DNA of 64,000 nucleotides from Paractinoplanes brasiliensis (GTDB taxonomy: Bacteria > Actinomycetota > Actinomycetes > Mycobacteriales > Micromonosporaceae): NCBI RefSeq assembly GCF_004362215.1, contig NZ_SNWR01000001.1, positions 4,322,001 through 4,386,000 of the forward strand, read 5' to 3'. Position 1 is the stretch's first letter, and each line of letters starts with the position of its first letter. The notes under the pieces were generated by a model. That model was given only the letters and a program-made list of their open reading frames with translations. It ran no database searches and was not told where the DNA came from. Of the stretch, positions 35,018-43,535 are shown in pieces. The position numbers and the translations under genes were made by a program.

Positions 35018-36143
35018 ATTCCGGCGCCTGGGGCTGCCGGGGCGCGACTTCGAGCTGCGCCGGGGTGGGGATGTCGTCGTCCGAGACGCCCATCTCGGCC
35101 AGCTTGCGCGCGCTGACCAGCACGCGGGATTCCAAAGACCCCACTGCCCGGTTGTACGCCGTGACGGCCCCGCCCAGCGACGCGCCGAGCTTGCCGACGT
35201 GGTCGCCCAGCGTGGACAACCGGGCGTGCAGCTCACGGGCGAGGCTGTGCACCTCGACGGCGTTGCGGGCCAGTTCCTCCTGCCGCCACGAGAACGCCAC
35301 CGTCCGCAGCAGCGCGATCAACGTGGCCGGGGTGGCCAGCACCACGTTGCGCCGGAAAGCGTGCTCCATCACCGCCGGGTCGTGACGGAGGGCGGCGTCG
35401 AGGAACGGGTCGGCCGGCACGAACAGCACCACGAAGTCGGGCGCCGACTCGAACGCCGTCCAGTACTCCTTGGCCGACAACGAGTCGATGTGCGAGCGCA
35501 GGTGCCGGGCGTGCTGATCGAGGAAGCCGTCGCGGGTGCGCTCGTCACGGGCCTCCAGCGCCGACAGGTACGCCTCCAGGGGCGCCTTGGCGTCGACGAC
35601 AACCGTCCGGCCGCCGTGCAGTTTGACGACCAGATCGGGGCGTACGCCGGAATTGTCGGTTGCCGCCGTGACCTGCTCAGCAAAGTCACAGTGTTCCAGC
35701 AGGCCGGCCGCCTCGACGATCCGCCGCAGCTGATGCTCACCCCACCGGCCCCGCACCTGGGGTGTGCGCAGCGCGGCCACCAGTTGCTTGGTCTCGGTAC
35801 GCAGCTCACCCGAGACGGTGCTCATCGTGCGCACCTGCTCGCGCAACTCGGCGTACGCGTCCACCCGTTCCCGTTCCAGCTCAGCGACCCTTTCCTCGTA
35901 GCGGCGCAGCGTGTCGTGCAGCGGCGCCACGGCTCGCGCCACGGCTTCCTGGGACTGCGCGGTGGCCTCGTACGACAGCGATCGAAGGGACTGCTCGAGC
36001 CGCTCCTCGCCGTCGGCGCGCGCCTGAATCGTGGCCTGGAGCCGCGCGATGTCGGTGGCCGCCCGCAACCGCGCGGCCAGCCACCCCAGGGCTGCGCCGA
36101 CGGTCAAGCAGACAAGCACCACGAGGAGCGTCGAAACAGTCAC
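35010..36143 (-). CDS. rmuC: DNA recombination protein RmuC
   Basis: The 377-residue protein has an N-terminal TM helix (LLVVLVCLTVGAALGWLA), a coiled coil (about 30-110) and the RmuC nuclease-like domain with GRWGEHQLRRIVEAAGL, RPDLVVKLHGGRTVVVDAKAP and FVPADPFLDAAL. RmuC limits inversions at short repeats in E. coli, of interest given the many repeats nearby. GTG 36143 (or 36137) is the likely start; the longer frame uses TTG. Confidence 0.92.
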   Translation of the reverse strand: MTVSTLLVVLVCLTVGAALGWLAARLRAATDIARLQATIQARADGEERLEQSLRSLSYEATAQSQEAVARAVAPLHDTLRRYEERVAELERERVDAYAELREQVRTMSTVSGELRTETKQLVAALRTPQVRGRWGEHQLRRIVEAAGLLEHCDFAEQVTAATDNSGVRPDLVVKLHGGRTVVVDAKAPLEAYLSALEARDERTRDGFLDQHARHLRSHIDSLSAKEYWTAFESAPDFVVLFVPADPFLDAALRHDPAVMEHAFRRNVVLATPATLIALLRTVAFSWRQEELARNAVEVHSLARELHARLSTLGDHVGKLGASLGGAVTAYNRAVGSLESRVLVSARKLAEMGVSDDDIPTPAQLEVAPRQPQAPEFS

Positions 36144-36197
36144 ATACCGGAGCCTGCCAGACCGTTCCCGCAAGACAGGCGCGGGTACCGTGGAAAC

Positions 36198-36944
36198 ATG
36201 AGCGTGTTGCTGATTCTCGGCATCGTCATCGTCGTCCTCCTCGTGATCCTTCTGGCCCGGCGCAGCGGCGCGGCGTCACAGCAGACCCGGCTGGAAGATG
36301 CGCGCGCCGAGGCCCAGCGGTGGTACGAGCGGCTCGGCGGCCAGCTGATGAACCTGCACGGCGACGACGCGGCCGCCCGGCAGGCGCTCTCCGACGCCGG
36401 TGAGCGTTACAACGCCGCCGGTGGGCAGCTGCAGCAGGCCAACACGGTGCGGCAGTTCGAGCTGGCGCGCGAGTCGGCCCTCGAGGGTCTGCAGTACGTG
36501 CGCGCCGCCCGCCTCGCGATGGGCATCGACCCCGGCCCCGACCTGCCCCCGCTGGCGTCGGCTCAGGGCGCCGGTCAGCTGACCAAGGAGCGTGAGGTCA
36601 ACGTGCAGGGCCACGCGTACAAGGCTGGTCCGCGGCCCGGCGCCGACACGCCGTACTACTACCCCGGTGGCCGGGTGCAGGGCCGTCCGGTGCCCGCCGG
36701 GTGGTATTCGACCCCGGTCTGGAAGACGGCGCTCGGCGCGGGCGCCGGTGTCCTCGGCGGCATGCTGATCTTCGACGCGCTGCTGTCGCCCGGCTTCGGG
36801 GACATGGGCTACGGCGACGGCTTCTCCGACGGCTACGCCGACGCCGCCCAGGACTTCGGCGGCGGCGACATGGGCAGCGGCGACATGGGCGGCGACATGG
36901 GCGGCAGCGACTTCGGCGACTTCGGCGGCGGCTTCGACTTCTGA
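36198..36944 (+). CDS. Membrane-anchored protein with Gly/Asp/Met-rich tail
   Basis: The 248-residue protein has an N-terminal TM helix (VLLILGIVIVVLLVILLA) and a helical region (AEAQRWYERLGGQLMNLHGD) with a conserved look. A short hydrophobic patch (ALGAGAGVLGGMLIFDALLS) precedes a tail rich in GGGDMGSGDMGG units. ATG 36198 is 6 nt after TACCGT, a leaderless-type start. The 13-bp repeat begins 3 nt after its stop. No function is known. Confidence 0.82.
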   Translation: MSVLLILGIVIVVLLVILLARRSGAASQQTRLEDARAEAQRWYERLGGQLMNLHGDDAAARQALSDAGERYNAAGGQLQQANTVRQFELARESALEGLQYVRAARLAMGIDPGPDLPPLASAQGAGQLTKEREVNVQGHAYKAGPRPGADTPYYYPGGRVQGRPVPAGWYSTPVWKTALGAGAGVLGGMLIFDALLSPGFGDMGYGDGFSDGYADAAQDFGGGDMGSGDMGGDMGGSDFGDFGGGFDF

Positions 36945-36947
36945 CCC

Positions 36948-37103
36948 GCGACCGGTTCCCGCGACCGATTCCCGCGACTGGTTCTCGCGACTGGTTCTCG
37001 CGACTGGTTCTCGCGACTGGTTCTCGCGACTGGTTCTCGCGACTGGTTCTCGCGACTGGTTCTCGCGACTGGTTCCCGCGACTGGTTCCCGCGACCGGTT
37101 CCG
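36948..37103. repeat. Twelve tandem copies of a 13-bp unit between convergent genes
   Basis: The unit GCGACTGGTTCTC is repeated seven times without change (36974-37064). Two variant units precede it and three follow, together exactly 12 x 13 bp. It starts 3 nt after the TGA of the Gly-rich membrane protein. The rest of the gap to 37196 shows nothing recognised. A 13-bp unit cannot be coding in a constant frame. Confidence 0.95.
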
Positions 37104-37195
37104 GCTCTTGCGGCTAGGAACGGTGGCCGGAGACCGCCTGAATCGCGACCGCCGACCCCCGGACCCCATTGCCGAGTCGCGGCTGCGGGCTGTTG

Positions 37196-37756
37196 TCAGC
37201 CGGCGGCCGGGTCGTCCGGCGGCAGGTACTTGGCCAGCTCGCGGCGGAGGCGGCGCGGGCTCGGCCACACCTCGCTGAGGTCGGCCGTGTACGACTGCCC
37301 GTCGGGCGTCTCGGCCAGCGCGGGCGGGCCCGCCTCCTCGCCCTGCACGGGGTGCACCCGGTCCAGGTCGATCGGGGTCACCTCGAGCAGGTTCTTGAAG
37401 CCTTCCCGGCGCACGGTCACGTGTTTGATGTCGGCCCAGTCGAGCAGGATCGGATCGCTGTCCTGTGCGGCCAGCTCCAGCCCGCCCGACGAGATCCGCA
37501 CCCACGTCTTCAGGGACCCGCGCGTCGAATAGCTGTACGCCCCGGCAGCCAGCGCAGCGATCACGGCGGCCTGCAGCGCGGTCTGCCACCACGGGTTACC
37601 GGCCCCACCGTCGCCCAGGAGCGCGGCAATCGGCGCTACCAGCGCGAACGACACCATCAACAGCACAAAAAGGGCGACAAACGTCCGTACCGGCGACGAC
37701 TTGAACAGCACGGCGTCGCGGGCGGGCGCCTCCACCTGTTCGGGCGCGATCGACAT
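37196..37756 (-). CDS. Two-TM membrane protein, PH-like, unknown function
   Basis: The 186-residue protein has two TM helices (about 25-48 and 57-78). A soluble part follows, with KTWVRISSGGLELAAQDSDPILLDWADIKHVTV, which resembles the beta-strand start of bacterial PH domains. The C-terminus contains SPRRLRRELAKYLPP. ATG 37756 starts directly before the first charged stretch. Function is unknown; a membrane-associated PH-like role is inference. Confidence 0.78.
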   Translation of the reverse strand: MSIAPEQVEAPARDAVLFKSSPVRTFVALFVLLMVSFALVAPIAALLGDGGAGNPWWQTALQAAVIAALAAGAYSYSTRGSLKTWVRISSGGLELAAQDSDPILLDWADIKHVTVRREGFKNLLEVTPIDLDRVHPVQGEEAGPPALAETPDGQSYTADLSEVWPSPRRLRRELAKYLPPDDPAAG

Positions 37757-37870
37757 GCCCTCATGCTGCCCTGCCGAGCGCCCCGGCTCCGGCGATTCGC
37801 CAGAGCCGGGGCCCGAACAACAGAGCAGCCCTCGTCGTCGCTCCTGGCCACGCCGAGCCTGCCCATGCCC

Positions 37871-38020
37871 CTGTCGGTGCCGCTCCTGTCCGTGCCGCTC
37901 CTGCTCGCGATGAGCGTGCTCGCGACGAGCGTGCTCGCGATGAGCCTGCTCGCGACGAGCGTGCTCGCGATGAGCCTGCTCGCGACGAGCGTGCTCGCGA
38001 TGAGCCAGCTCGCGATCAGC
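37871..38020. repeat. Ten 15-bp tandem units downstream of valS
   Basis: The 320-bp gap between the membrane protein gene and valS holds ten 15-bp units. Two of the CTGTCSGTGCCGCTC type come first. Then eight of the STGCTCGCGAYGAGC type follow, in which ATGAGC and ACGAGC endings mostly alternate. On the plus strand they read as hydrophobic pentapeptides. Nothing else was recognised in the gap. Confidence 0.9.
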
Positions 38021-38076
38021 GGCGCCGGATCTGGACCCGGGCCCGCGCTGCGGACCCGAGCCCCATGACGCGGCTG

Positions 38077-40614
38077 TCAGAAGGCGCTGGCTATCACCAG
38101 CTCGGGTGTGCGGCCAGGCAGCATGTCGAGCTTGGCTATCCGCCCCGCCGCTTTGAGGTCGCCCTCGACCAGTGCCAGCCGTTCCAGCACGTCGGCCGGC
38201 CCGAGCGCCTCGGCGAGCGGCACCGCCGCCTTCATCGACAGCTTGCGGTCCGACTTGGCCCGGCGGACCTGCCGCAGCGCCTCCCCGGCCAGATCGAGCA
38301 GGCTCGGATCGCCCTCACCGGCAACCCGGGTCAGCTCGTACGGCGTGGGCCACGTCGACTTGTGCACCGAGCCGTACCGCCACCACGACCACACCTCTTC
38401 GGTCACGTACGGCAGGAACGGCGCGAACAGCCGCAGCAGCACCGACAACCCCGCCGCCAGGGCCGCCCGGGCCGACTCGGCAGCCGGCCCTTCCGCGTAC
38501 GCCCGTTCCTTGACCAGCTCGATGTAGTCGTCGCAGAACGTCCAGAAGAACGCTTCGGTCGCCTGCAGCGCGTCGGTGTGGTCGTACCGGTCGAACGCCT
38601 CGGTCGCCGTGGTGACCACCGTCGCCAGCCGGGCCAGCATCGCCTGGTCGAGCGGCTCGGTCACCGGCTGCCGCAGCGATCGCGCCGCGCCCAGCCCCAG
38701 CGCGAACTTGGACGCGTTGAGCAGCTTGGTCGCCAGCCGCCGCCCGACCTTGATCTGTGCCGGGTCGAAGGCCAGGTCGGCCCCGGGTCGCCCGTTGGCC
38801 GCCCAGTAGCGCACGGCGTCGGAGCCGTTCTGCTCGAGCAGGCTCATCGGGGTGACGACGTTGCCCTTGGACTTCGCCATCTTTTTGCGGTCGGGGTCGA
38901 GGATCCAGCCCGAGAGGACCGCCGATCGCCAAGGGAGCACACCGTTTTCGAGGTCGGCCCGCAGGACGGTGGCGAACAGCCAGGTACGGATGATCTCGTG
39001 GGCCTGGGGGCGATGATCCATCGGGAAGACCCGGCGGAACAGGTCCGGGTCGTCGTGCCAGCCGCCGACGATCTGCGGGGTCAGCGACGACGTCGCCCAT
39101 GTGTCCATGACGTCCGGGTCGGCTGTGAAGCCGCCGGGGACGTCACGTTGCGACTCGTCGAAGCCGGGCGGACACTCCGAGGACGGGTCGACCGGCAGTG
39201 CTGTTTGATCCGGTATGAGAAACTTGTCATAGTCCGGTTCGCCAGCGTTGTCGAGCCGGTACCAGATCGGGATTGGCACGCCGAAGAACCGTTGCCGGCT
39301 GACCAGCCAGTCACCGGTCAGCCCGTTGACCCAGTGCTCGTATCGGTGCCGCATGTGCTCGGGGAACCAGCGCAGCTCCCGGCCCCGCTCGATCATCCGG
39401 TCGCGCAGTTCCTGGTCCCGCCCGCCGTTGCGGAAGAACCACTGCCGGCTCGTGACGATCTCGAGCGGCGAGTCGCCCCTCTCGTAGAACTTGACCGGGT
39501 GCGTGATCGGCCGCGGCTCGCCCAGCAGGTCACCCGTCTCGGTGAGGATCCGGACGATCTCGCGCCGGGCCGCGTTGACGGTCAGGCCCGCGAAGTCGCG
39601 ATACGCCGCCTCGGAGACCCCGGCCGGGCGGTCGGGCAGGAGACGGCCGTCGCGCCCCAGCACGACTCGCGTCTCCAGCTGCAGGTCACGCCACCAGATG
39701 ACGTCGGTCAGGTCGCCGAACGTGCAGACCATCGCGATGCCGGTGCCCTTGTCCTTCGCGGCCAGCGGGTGGGCGAGGACGGGCACCTCGACGTCGAAGT
39801 ACGGCGTACGGACGGTGGTCAGGCCCTCGTAACGCTCGTCGCCCGGGTGATACACCAGCGCGACGCAGGCCGGCAACAGCTCGGGCCGGGTCGTCTCGAT
39901 CTCGACCGGACCGTCGGGCCCGTGGAAACGCAGCCGGTGATAGGCGCCGGGACGCTCCCGATCCTCCAGCTCGGCCTGCGCGACCGCGGTGCGGAACCCG
40001 ACATCCCACAGCGTCGGGGCCTCGGCCGTGTACGCCTCGCCGCGCGCCAAGTTGTCGAGGAAGGCACGCTGCGAGACGGCCTGGGCCCGCGGCCCGATCG
40101 TCGTGTAGGTCAGGTCCCAGTCGACGGACAGCCCGAGACGCCGCCACAGCGCCTCGAACGCCTTCTCGTCCTCGGTGGTCAGCCGCCCGCACAGCTCGAC
40201 GAAGTTGCGCCGCGAGATGGCGACCGCCTGTTTGGGAGGGGCGGCCGGCGGCTCCCACGCCGGGTCGTAGGGCAGCGCCGGATCACACCGGACGCCGTAC
40301 ACGTTCTGCACCCGCCGCTCGGTCGGCAGGCCGTTGTCGTCCCAGCCCATCGGATAGAAGACAGCCTTGCCGCGCATCCGCTGGAACCGCGCCACCGTGT
40401 CGGTGTGCGTGTACGAGAAGACATGCCCCATGTGCAGCTCACCCGATACGGTCGGCGGAGGCGTGTCGATCGCGTATACATCCGCCCGCTCCTTCGAGCG
40501 GTCGAACGCATACGTGCCCTCCTCCTGCCAGGTGCGCGCCCACTTGTCCTCGAGGCCGTCGAGCGACGGCCGCTCGGGGAGACCGGCGCGCCCGGTCGTT
40601 CCCGTATCAGTCAT
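38077..40614 (-). CDS. valS: Valyl-tRNA synthetase
   Basis: The 845-residue class I synthetase has TVSGELHMGHVFSYTHTD (HIGH motif HMGH), MGWDDNGLPTERRVQN, the editing domain in the middle, DVMDTWATSSLTP, and KMAKSKGNVV as the KMSKS motif. A C-terminal anticodon domain ends at about residue 845. It charges tRNA-Val. The length fits the actinobacterial form, which lacks a long coiled-coil tail. ATG 40614 lies 39 bp after ogt on the same strand. Confidence 0.96.
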   Translation of the reverse strand: MTDTGTTGRAGLPERPSLDGLEDKWARTWQEEGTYAFDRSKERADVYAIDTPPPTVSGELHMGHVFSYTHTDTVARFQRMRGKAVFYPMGWDDNGLPTERRVQNVYGVRCDPALPYDPAWEPPAAPPKQAVAISRRNFVELCGRLTTEDEKAFEALWRRLGLSVDWDLTYTTIGPRAQAVSQRAFLDNLARGEAYTAEAPTLWDVGFRTAVAQAELEDRERPGAYHRLRFHGPDGPVEIETTRPELLPACVALVYHPGDERYEGLTTVRTPYFDVEVPVLAHPLAAKDKGTGIAMVCTFGDLTDVIWWRDLQLETRVVLGRDGRLLPDRPAGVSEAAYRDFAGLTVNAARREIVRILTETGDLLGEPRPITHPVKFYERGDSPLEIVTSRQWFFRNGGRDQELRDRMIERGRELRWFPEHMRHRYEHWVNGLTGDWLVSRQRFFGVPIPIWYRLDNAGEPDYDKFLIPDQTALPVDPSSECPPGFDESQRDVPGGFTADPDVMDTWATSSLTPQIVGGWHDDPDLFRRVFPMDHRPQAHEIIRTWLFATVLRADLENGVLPWRSAVLSGWILDPDRKKMAKSKGNVVTPMSLLEQNGSDAVRYWAANGRPGADLAFDPAQIKVGRRLATKLLNASKFALGLGAARSLRQPVTEPLDQAMLARLATVVTTATEAFDRYDHTDALQATEAFFWTFCDDYIELVKERAYAEGPAAESARAALAAGLSVLLRLFAPFLPYVTEEVWSWWRYGSVHKSTWPTPYELTRVAGEGDPSLLDLAGEALRQVRRAKSDRKLSMKAAVPLAEALGPADVLERLALVEGDLKAAGRIAKLDMLPGRTPELVIASAF

Positions 40615-40653
40615 GGCTGAATGCTACGGCGAGCGGCGGAATCGGACGCACGA

Positions 40654-41154
40654 TTAACCCGCCGCCTGTTCGTGATCCAGCAACAACCGTTTGACCGGCA
40701 GGCCCCAGCGATAGCCGCCGAGCGACCCGTCGGTGCGCAACACCCGGTGGCACGGCGTGAACAGGGCGACCGGGTTACGCGCGCAGGCCGCGGCGGCCGC
40801 CCGGATCGCGGCGGGACGACCGCTCAGCCGCGCGAACTCGGTGTAGGTGACCGGGAAGCCCGGCTTGATCTCGCGCATGACCTGCCACGCGTGGCGCATG
40901 AACTCGCCCGCGCTGTGCTGCTCGACCACCACGGCGTCGAGCGCGGCACGGTCACCGTCGAAATAGGAGCGTACGGCTCCGGCGGCCGGTCCCACGTCGT
41001 CGGCGGGCTCCGCGTCGTCGCGCAAGCCGGGATGGACGAGGGTGAGCAGCTCGCCCACGTCGTCGGTGAACCCGGCCGCGCGTACGGCATGGGTGTTGCT
41101 CACGACGACGGTGAACGGGCCGGCGGGGGTGTCGAGGGTGCGGTACTTCACCAT
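40654..41154 (-). CDS. ogt: Methylated-DNA--protein-cysteine methyltransferase
   Basis: The 166-residue suicide enzyme removes alkyl groups from O6-guanine. The active site is NPVALFTPCHRVLRTDGSLGGYRWG, with acceptor Cys in PCHRV. ATG 41154 has GGAGG at 5 nt spacing; the longer frame to 41256 is not used. It lies 70 bp downstream of the ada-alkA fusion on the same strand, so the two form an alkylation-repair unit. Confidence 0.94.
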   Translation of the reverse strand: MVKYRTLDTPAGPFTVVVSNTHAVRAAGFTDDVGELLTLVHPGLRDDAEPADDVGPAAGAVRSYFDGDRAALDAVVVEQHSAGEFMRHAWQVMREIKPGFPVTYTEFARLSGRPAAIRAAAAACARNPVALFTPCHRVLRTDGSLGGYRWGLPVKRLLLDHEQAAG

Positions 41155-41224
41155 GCTGTCCTCCAAGGGTTTGCGGCACACAGTCTGGCCTCTGCACGGC
41201 CGGGAAATTGGGCCTGTGGACAAC

Positions 41225-42643
41225 TCAGGACGCTCTCCACAGGCGAATGAGCGCATAGGAGCGCCACGGGCGCCACCTCTCGGCGTACGGGGAAAGGGTC
41301 TTGGGGTCGCCGGGCAGGCCGAGGGCCTCGGCGCCGCGGCGAACGGCCAGGTCAGTGGGGAGGAAGACGTCGGGGTCGCCGATCGCGCGCATCGCCACGT
41401 AGCCAGCCGTCCACGCGCCTATCCCGGGCAGCTCCATCAGACGAGCGACAGTTTCGTCGCGATCCGCTCCCGGGTTGAGGTCGAGCTTGCCGTCGGCGAC
41501 CGCTTCGGCCAGCGCGCGAATCGACTGGCGTCGCGCCACCGGCATCCCGAACGCGCTGTCCGGCAGGCTCGCGATCTCGGCCGCGCTCGGGAACCCGATC
41601 AACGTGTCCGGCTCGCGGAACGAGCGGATCATCCGGCTCAGCGTGGTGCGCGCGCCCGACACGCTGACCTGCTGCCCGACGATCGCGCGGACCGCCATCT
41701 CGAACCCGTCCACCGAGCGCGGCACGCGTACCCCGGGCTCTTTCGCGACCATTTCGGCCAGCGCGGGATCGGCGCCCAGCGTCGCGTCGACGGCCTCGGG
41801 ATCGGCGTCCAGGTCGAAGAGCCGGCGGCAGCGGGCCACTGCCGGGGCCAGGTCACGCACGTCGCCGAGCCGCAACGTCGCCGAGACCCAGCGGTCGGCC
41901 GGGGTGAGCGTGACGGTCGCGCTTCCGTGCGGCAAGGACAGACCCCGCCCGTACGAGTTCCCGTCGCGCTCCTCCACGCCGGGCAGCGCGCGCGTCCCCA
42001 GGAAATCGAGCAGTGCCGGGACGTGCAGCGGTGAACGGTAGGCGAGTCGCAGGTTGATCGTGCCCGCCTCGGCCCGCGCGATCGGGCGTGCCTCGCGCAA
42101 CTTGCCCGGCGGCTGCGCGTACACCGCCAGGATCGTGTCGTTGAACTGGCGTACGCTGCCGAAACCCGCCGCGAAAGCGATCTCGGCCAGGCCCAGGTCG
42201 GTCGTCTCGACGAGGATGCGGGCCGTCTGCGCGCGCTGCGCCCGGGCGAGCGCCAGGGGTCCGGCGCCCAGCTCCGCGGTGAGCAGGCGGTTCAGGTGCC
42301 GCTCGGTGTAACCGAGGCGGCTCGCCAGGCCCGGCACGCCCTCACGGTCGACCACGCCGTCGCCGATCAGCCGCATCGCCCGTCCGACCAGATCGGCCCG
42401 TACGTCCCACTCGGGTGAGCCGGGGGCGGCGTCGGGGCGGCAGCGCTTGCACGCGCGAAAACCGGCCCGCTGGGCGGCGGCCGCGCTCGGATAGAAGCGG
42501 ACGTTCTCCCGTTTCGGGGTCATCGCCGGGCAGGACGGGCGGCAGTAGATGCCGGTGCTGGTCACAGCGGTGCAGAACCAGCCGTCGAAGCGCTGGTCCC
42601 GGCTGTCCACGGCGCGGTAGCACCGCTCGAAGTCCAGTTCCAT
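41225..42643 (-). CDS. Ada-type regulator fused to AlkA-type 3-methyladenine DNA glycosylase
   Basis: The 472-residue protein has three parts. Residues about 1-75 form the Ada methyl-acceptor zinc domain (FCTAVTSTGIYCRPSCPA and FRACKRC). Residues about 85-180 form an AraC-type HTH. Residues about 190-472 form an AlkA glycosylase with the helix-hairpin-helix LMELPGIGAWTAGYVAMR and a catalytic Asp in DVFLPTDLAV. It can sense methylphosphotriesters, activate genes and excise alkylated bases. ATG 42643 is chosen over the longer frame because it opens the Ada domain. Confidence 0.93.
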   Translation of the reverse strand: MELDFERCYRAVDSRDQRFDGWFCTAVTSTGIYCRPSCPAMTPKRENVRFYPSAAAAQRAGFRACKRCRPDAAPGSPEWDVRADLVGRAMRLIGDGVVDREGVPGLASRLGYTERHLNRLLTAELGAGPLALARAQRAQTARILVETTDLGLAEIAFAAGFGSVRQFNDTILAVYAQPPGKLREARPIARAEAGTINLRLAYRSPLHVPALLDFLGTRALPGVEERDGNSYGRGLSLPHGSATVTLTPADRWVSATLRLGDVRDLAPAVARCRRLFDLDADPEAVDATLGADPALAEMVAKEPGVRVPRSVDGFEMAVRAIVGQQVSVSGARTTLSRMIRSFREPDTLIGFPSAAEIASLPDSAFGMPVARRQSIRALAEAVADGKLDLNPGADRDETVARLMELPGIGAWTAGYVAMRAIGDPDVFLPTDLAVRRGAEALGLPGDPKTLSPYAERWRPWRSYALIRLWRAS

Positions 42644-42704
42644 GCGCTCAATACTGCTTCTCGCGTGCACCGGTGTCTGGCGGGATTCGGACATGGCCAT
42701 TTGC

Positions 42705-42750
42705 TGTCAACTTTGGTTGACGTCCCGCTTGGTGTCAACTACGGTTGACA
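42705..42750. promoter_or_regulatory. Two 16-bp palindromes over the hydrolase promoter
   Basis: GTCAAC-N4-GTTGAC occurs at 42706-42721 and again at 42734-42749, 28 bp apart, so on nearly the same helix face (about 2.7 turns). The second covers TACGGT, which sits 6 nt before the ATG of the hydrolase gene. A dimeric repressor binding both sites would block transcription. No regulator gene is adjacent except the divergent Ada fusion, so the protein is unknown. Confidence 0.75.
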
Positions 42751-42751
42751 C

Positions 42752-43513
42752 ATGATGACTTGTGCCCGACCGGACATCCGGTACCGCACCTTCGGCGACG
42801 GCGGCCCCAAAGTCGTGCTCCTGCACGGCGGAATGCAGACCTCGGCCAGCTTCACCCGGCTCGCGACCGAGCTCGCCGCCGGCTTCACCGTCTACGTGCC
42901 CGACCGCAACCGCGGCGACCTGCGAACCGAGCTCGACGGGCTGGCCGCCCTGCTCGACGAGACCGGCGCCGGCAACGTGTTCGGTCTCAGCTCCGGCGCG
43001 GTGGTCGCCCTGCACGGCGCGCTCGAGCTGACCGGCATCGAACGGCTCGCGCTCTACGAGCCGCCCCTCCGCTACGGCGATCACGACCCGCTCGCGTGGC
43101 TGCCGCGCTACGAGAAGGAGCTGGCCGCCGGCCGGACGGCGTCGGCGCTCGTCACCGTGTCCAAAGGCACAGGCGATTTCCCGTACGTCCCCAGGGCGGC
43201 GCTCCATCCCCTCCTGCGGCTGTGGATGCGGGCCGACCCGAACGTGCGCGAGCTCGTCCCCACCATGCGTCAGGACGCCGCGGTCGTCGAACAAGCGACC
43301 GGGCCGCTCGACCGGTATTCGGCCGTCACCGCCGAGACGCTGCTGCTCGGCGGCGAGCGCTCCGCGGCGTACCTGAAACAGGTCTTGAACGGCCTGGAAC
43401 CCGTGCTGCCCCGGGTGCGGCGGGTCACGCTGAGGGGCGTGGGGCACGTCGCGGCAGACAACAACGGCAAGCCGGAGCTGGTCGCGGCGGAACTGCGGAA
43501 GTTCTTCCGATGA
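42752..43513 (+). CDS. Alpha/beta hydrolase
   Basis: The 253-residue protein shows the fold in order: LLHGGMQTSASF (oxyanion loop), the nucleophile elbow GLSSGAVVAL with Ser, and GVGHVAADN near the C-terminus with the catalytic His. Substrate is unknown. ATG 42752 is 6 nt after TACGGT and is preceded by two operator-like palindromes, so expression is probably induced. The next gene, ychF, begins 22 bp later. Confidence 0.87.
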   Translation: MMTCARPDIRYRTFGDGGPKVVLLHGGMQTSASFTRLATELAAGFTVYVPDRNRGDLRTELDGLAALLDETGAGNVFGLSSGAVVALHGALELTGIERLALYEPPLRYGDHDPLAWLPRYEKELAAGRTASALVTVSKGTGDFPYVPRAALHPLLRLWMRADPNVRELVPTMRQDAAVVEQATGPLDRYSAVTAETLLLGGERSAAYLKQVLNGLEPVLPRVRRVTLRGVGHVAADNNGKPELVAAELRKFFR

Positions 43514-43535
43514 CGCTTGCGTAGACTGACGTTCC

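Noticed and set aside
36948..37103. A CRISPR array
   Set aside because: Units are 13 bp, directly adjoining and without spacers; no cas genes are present.
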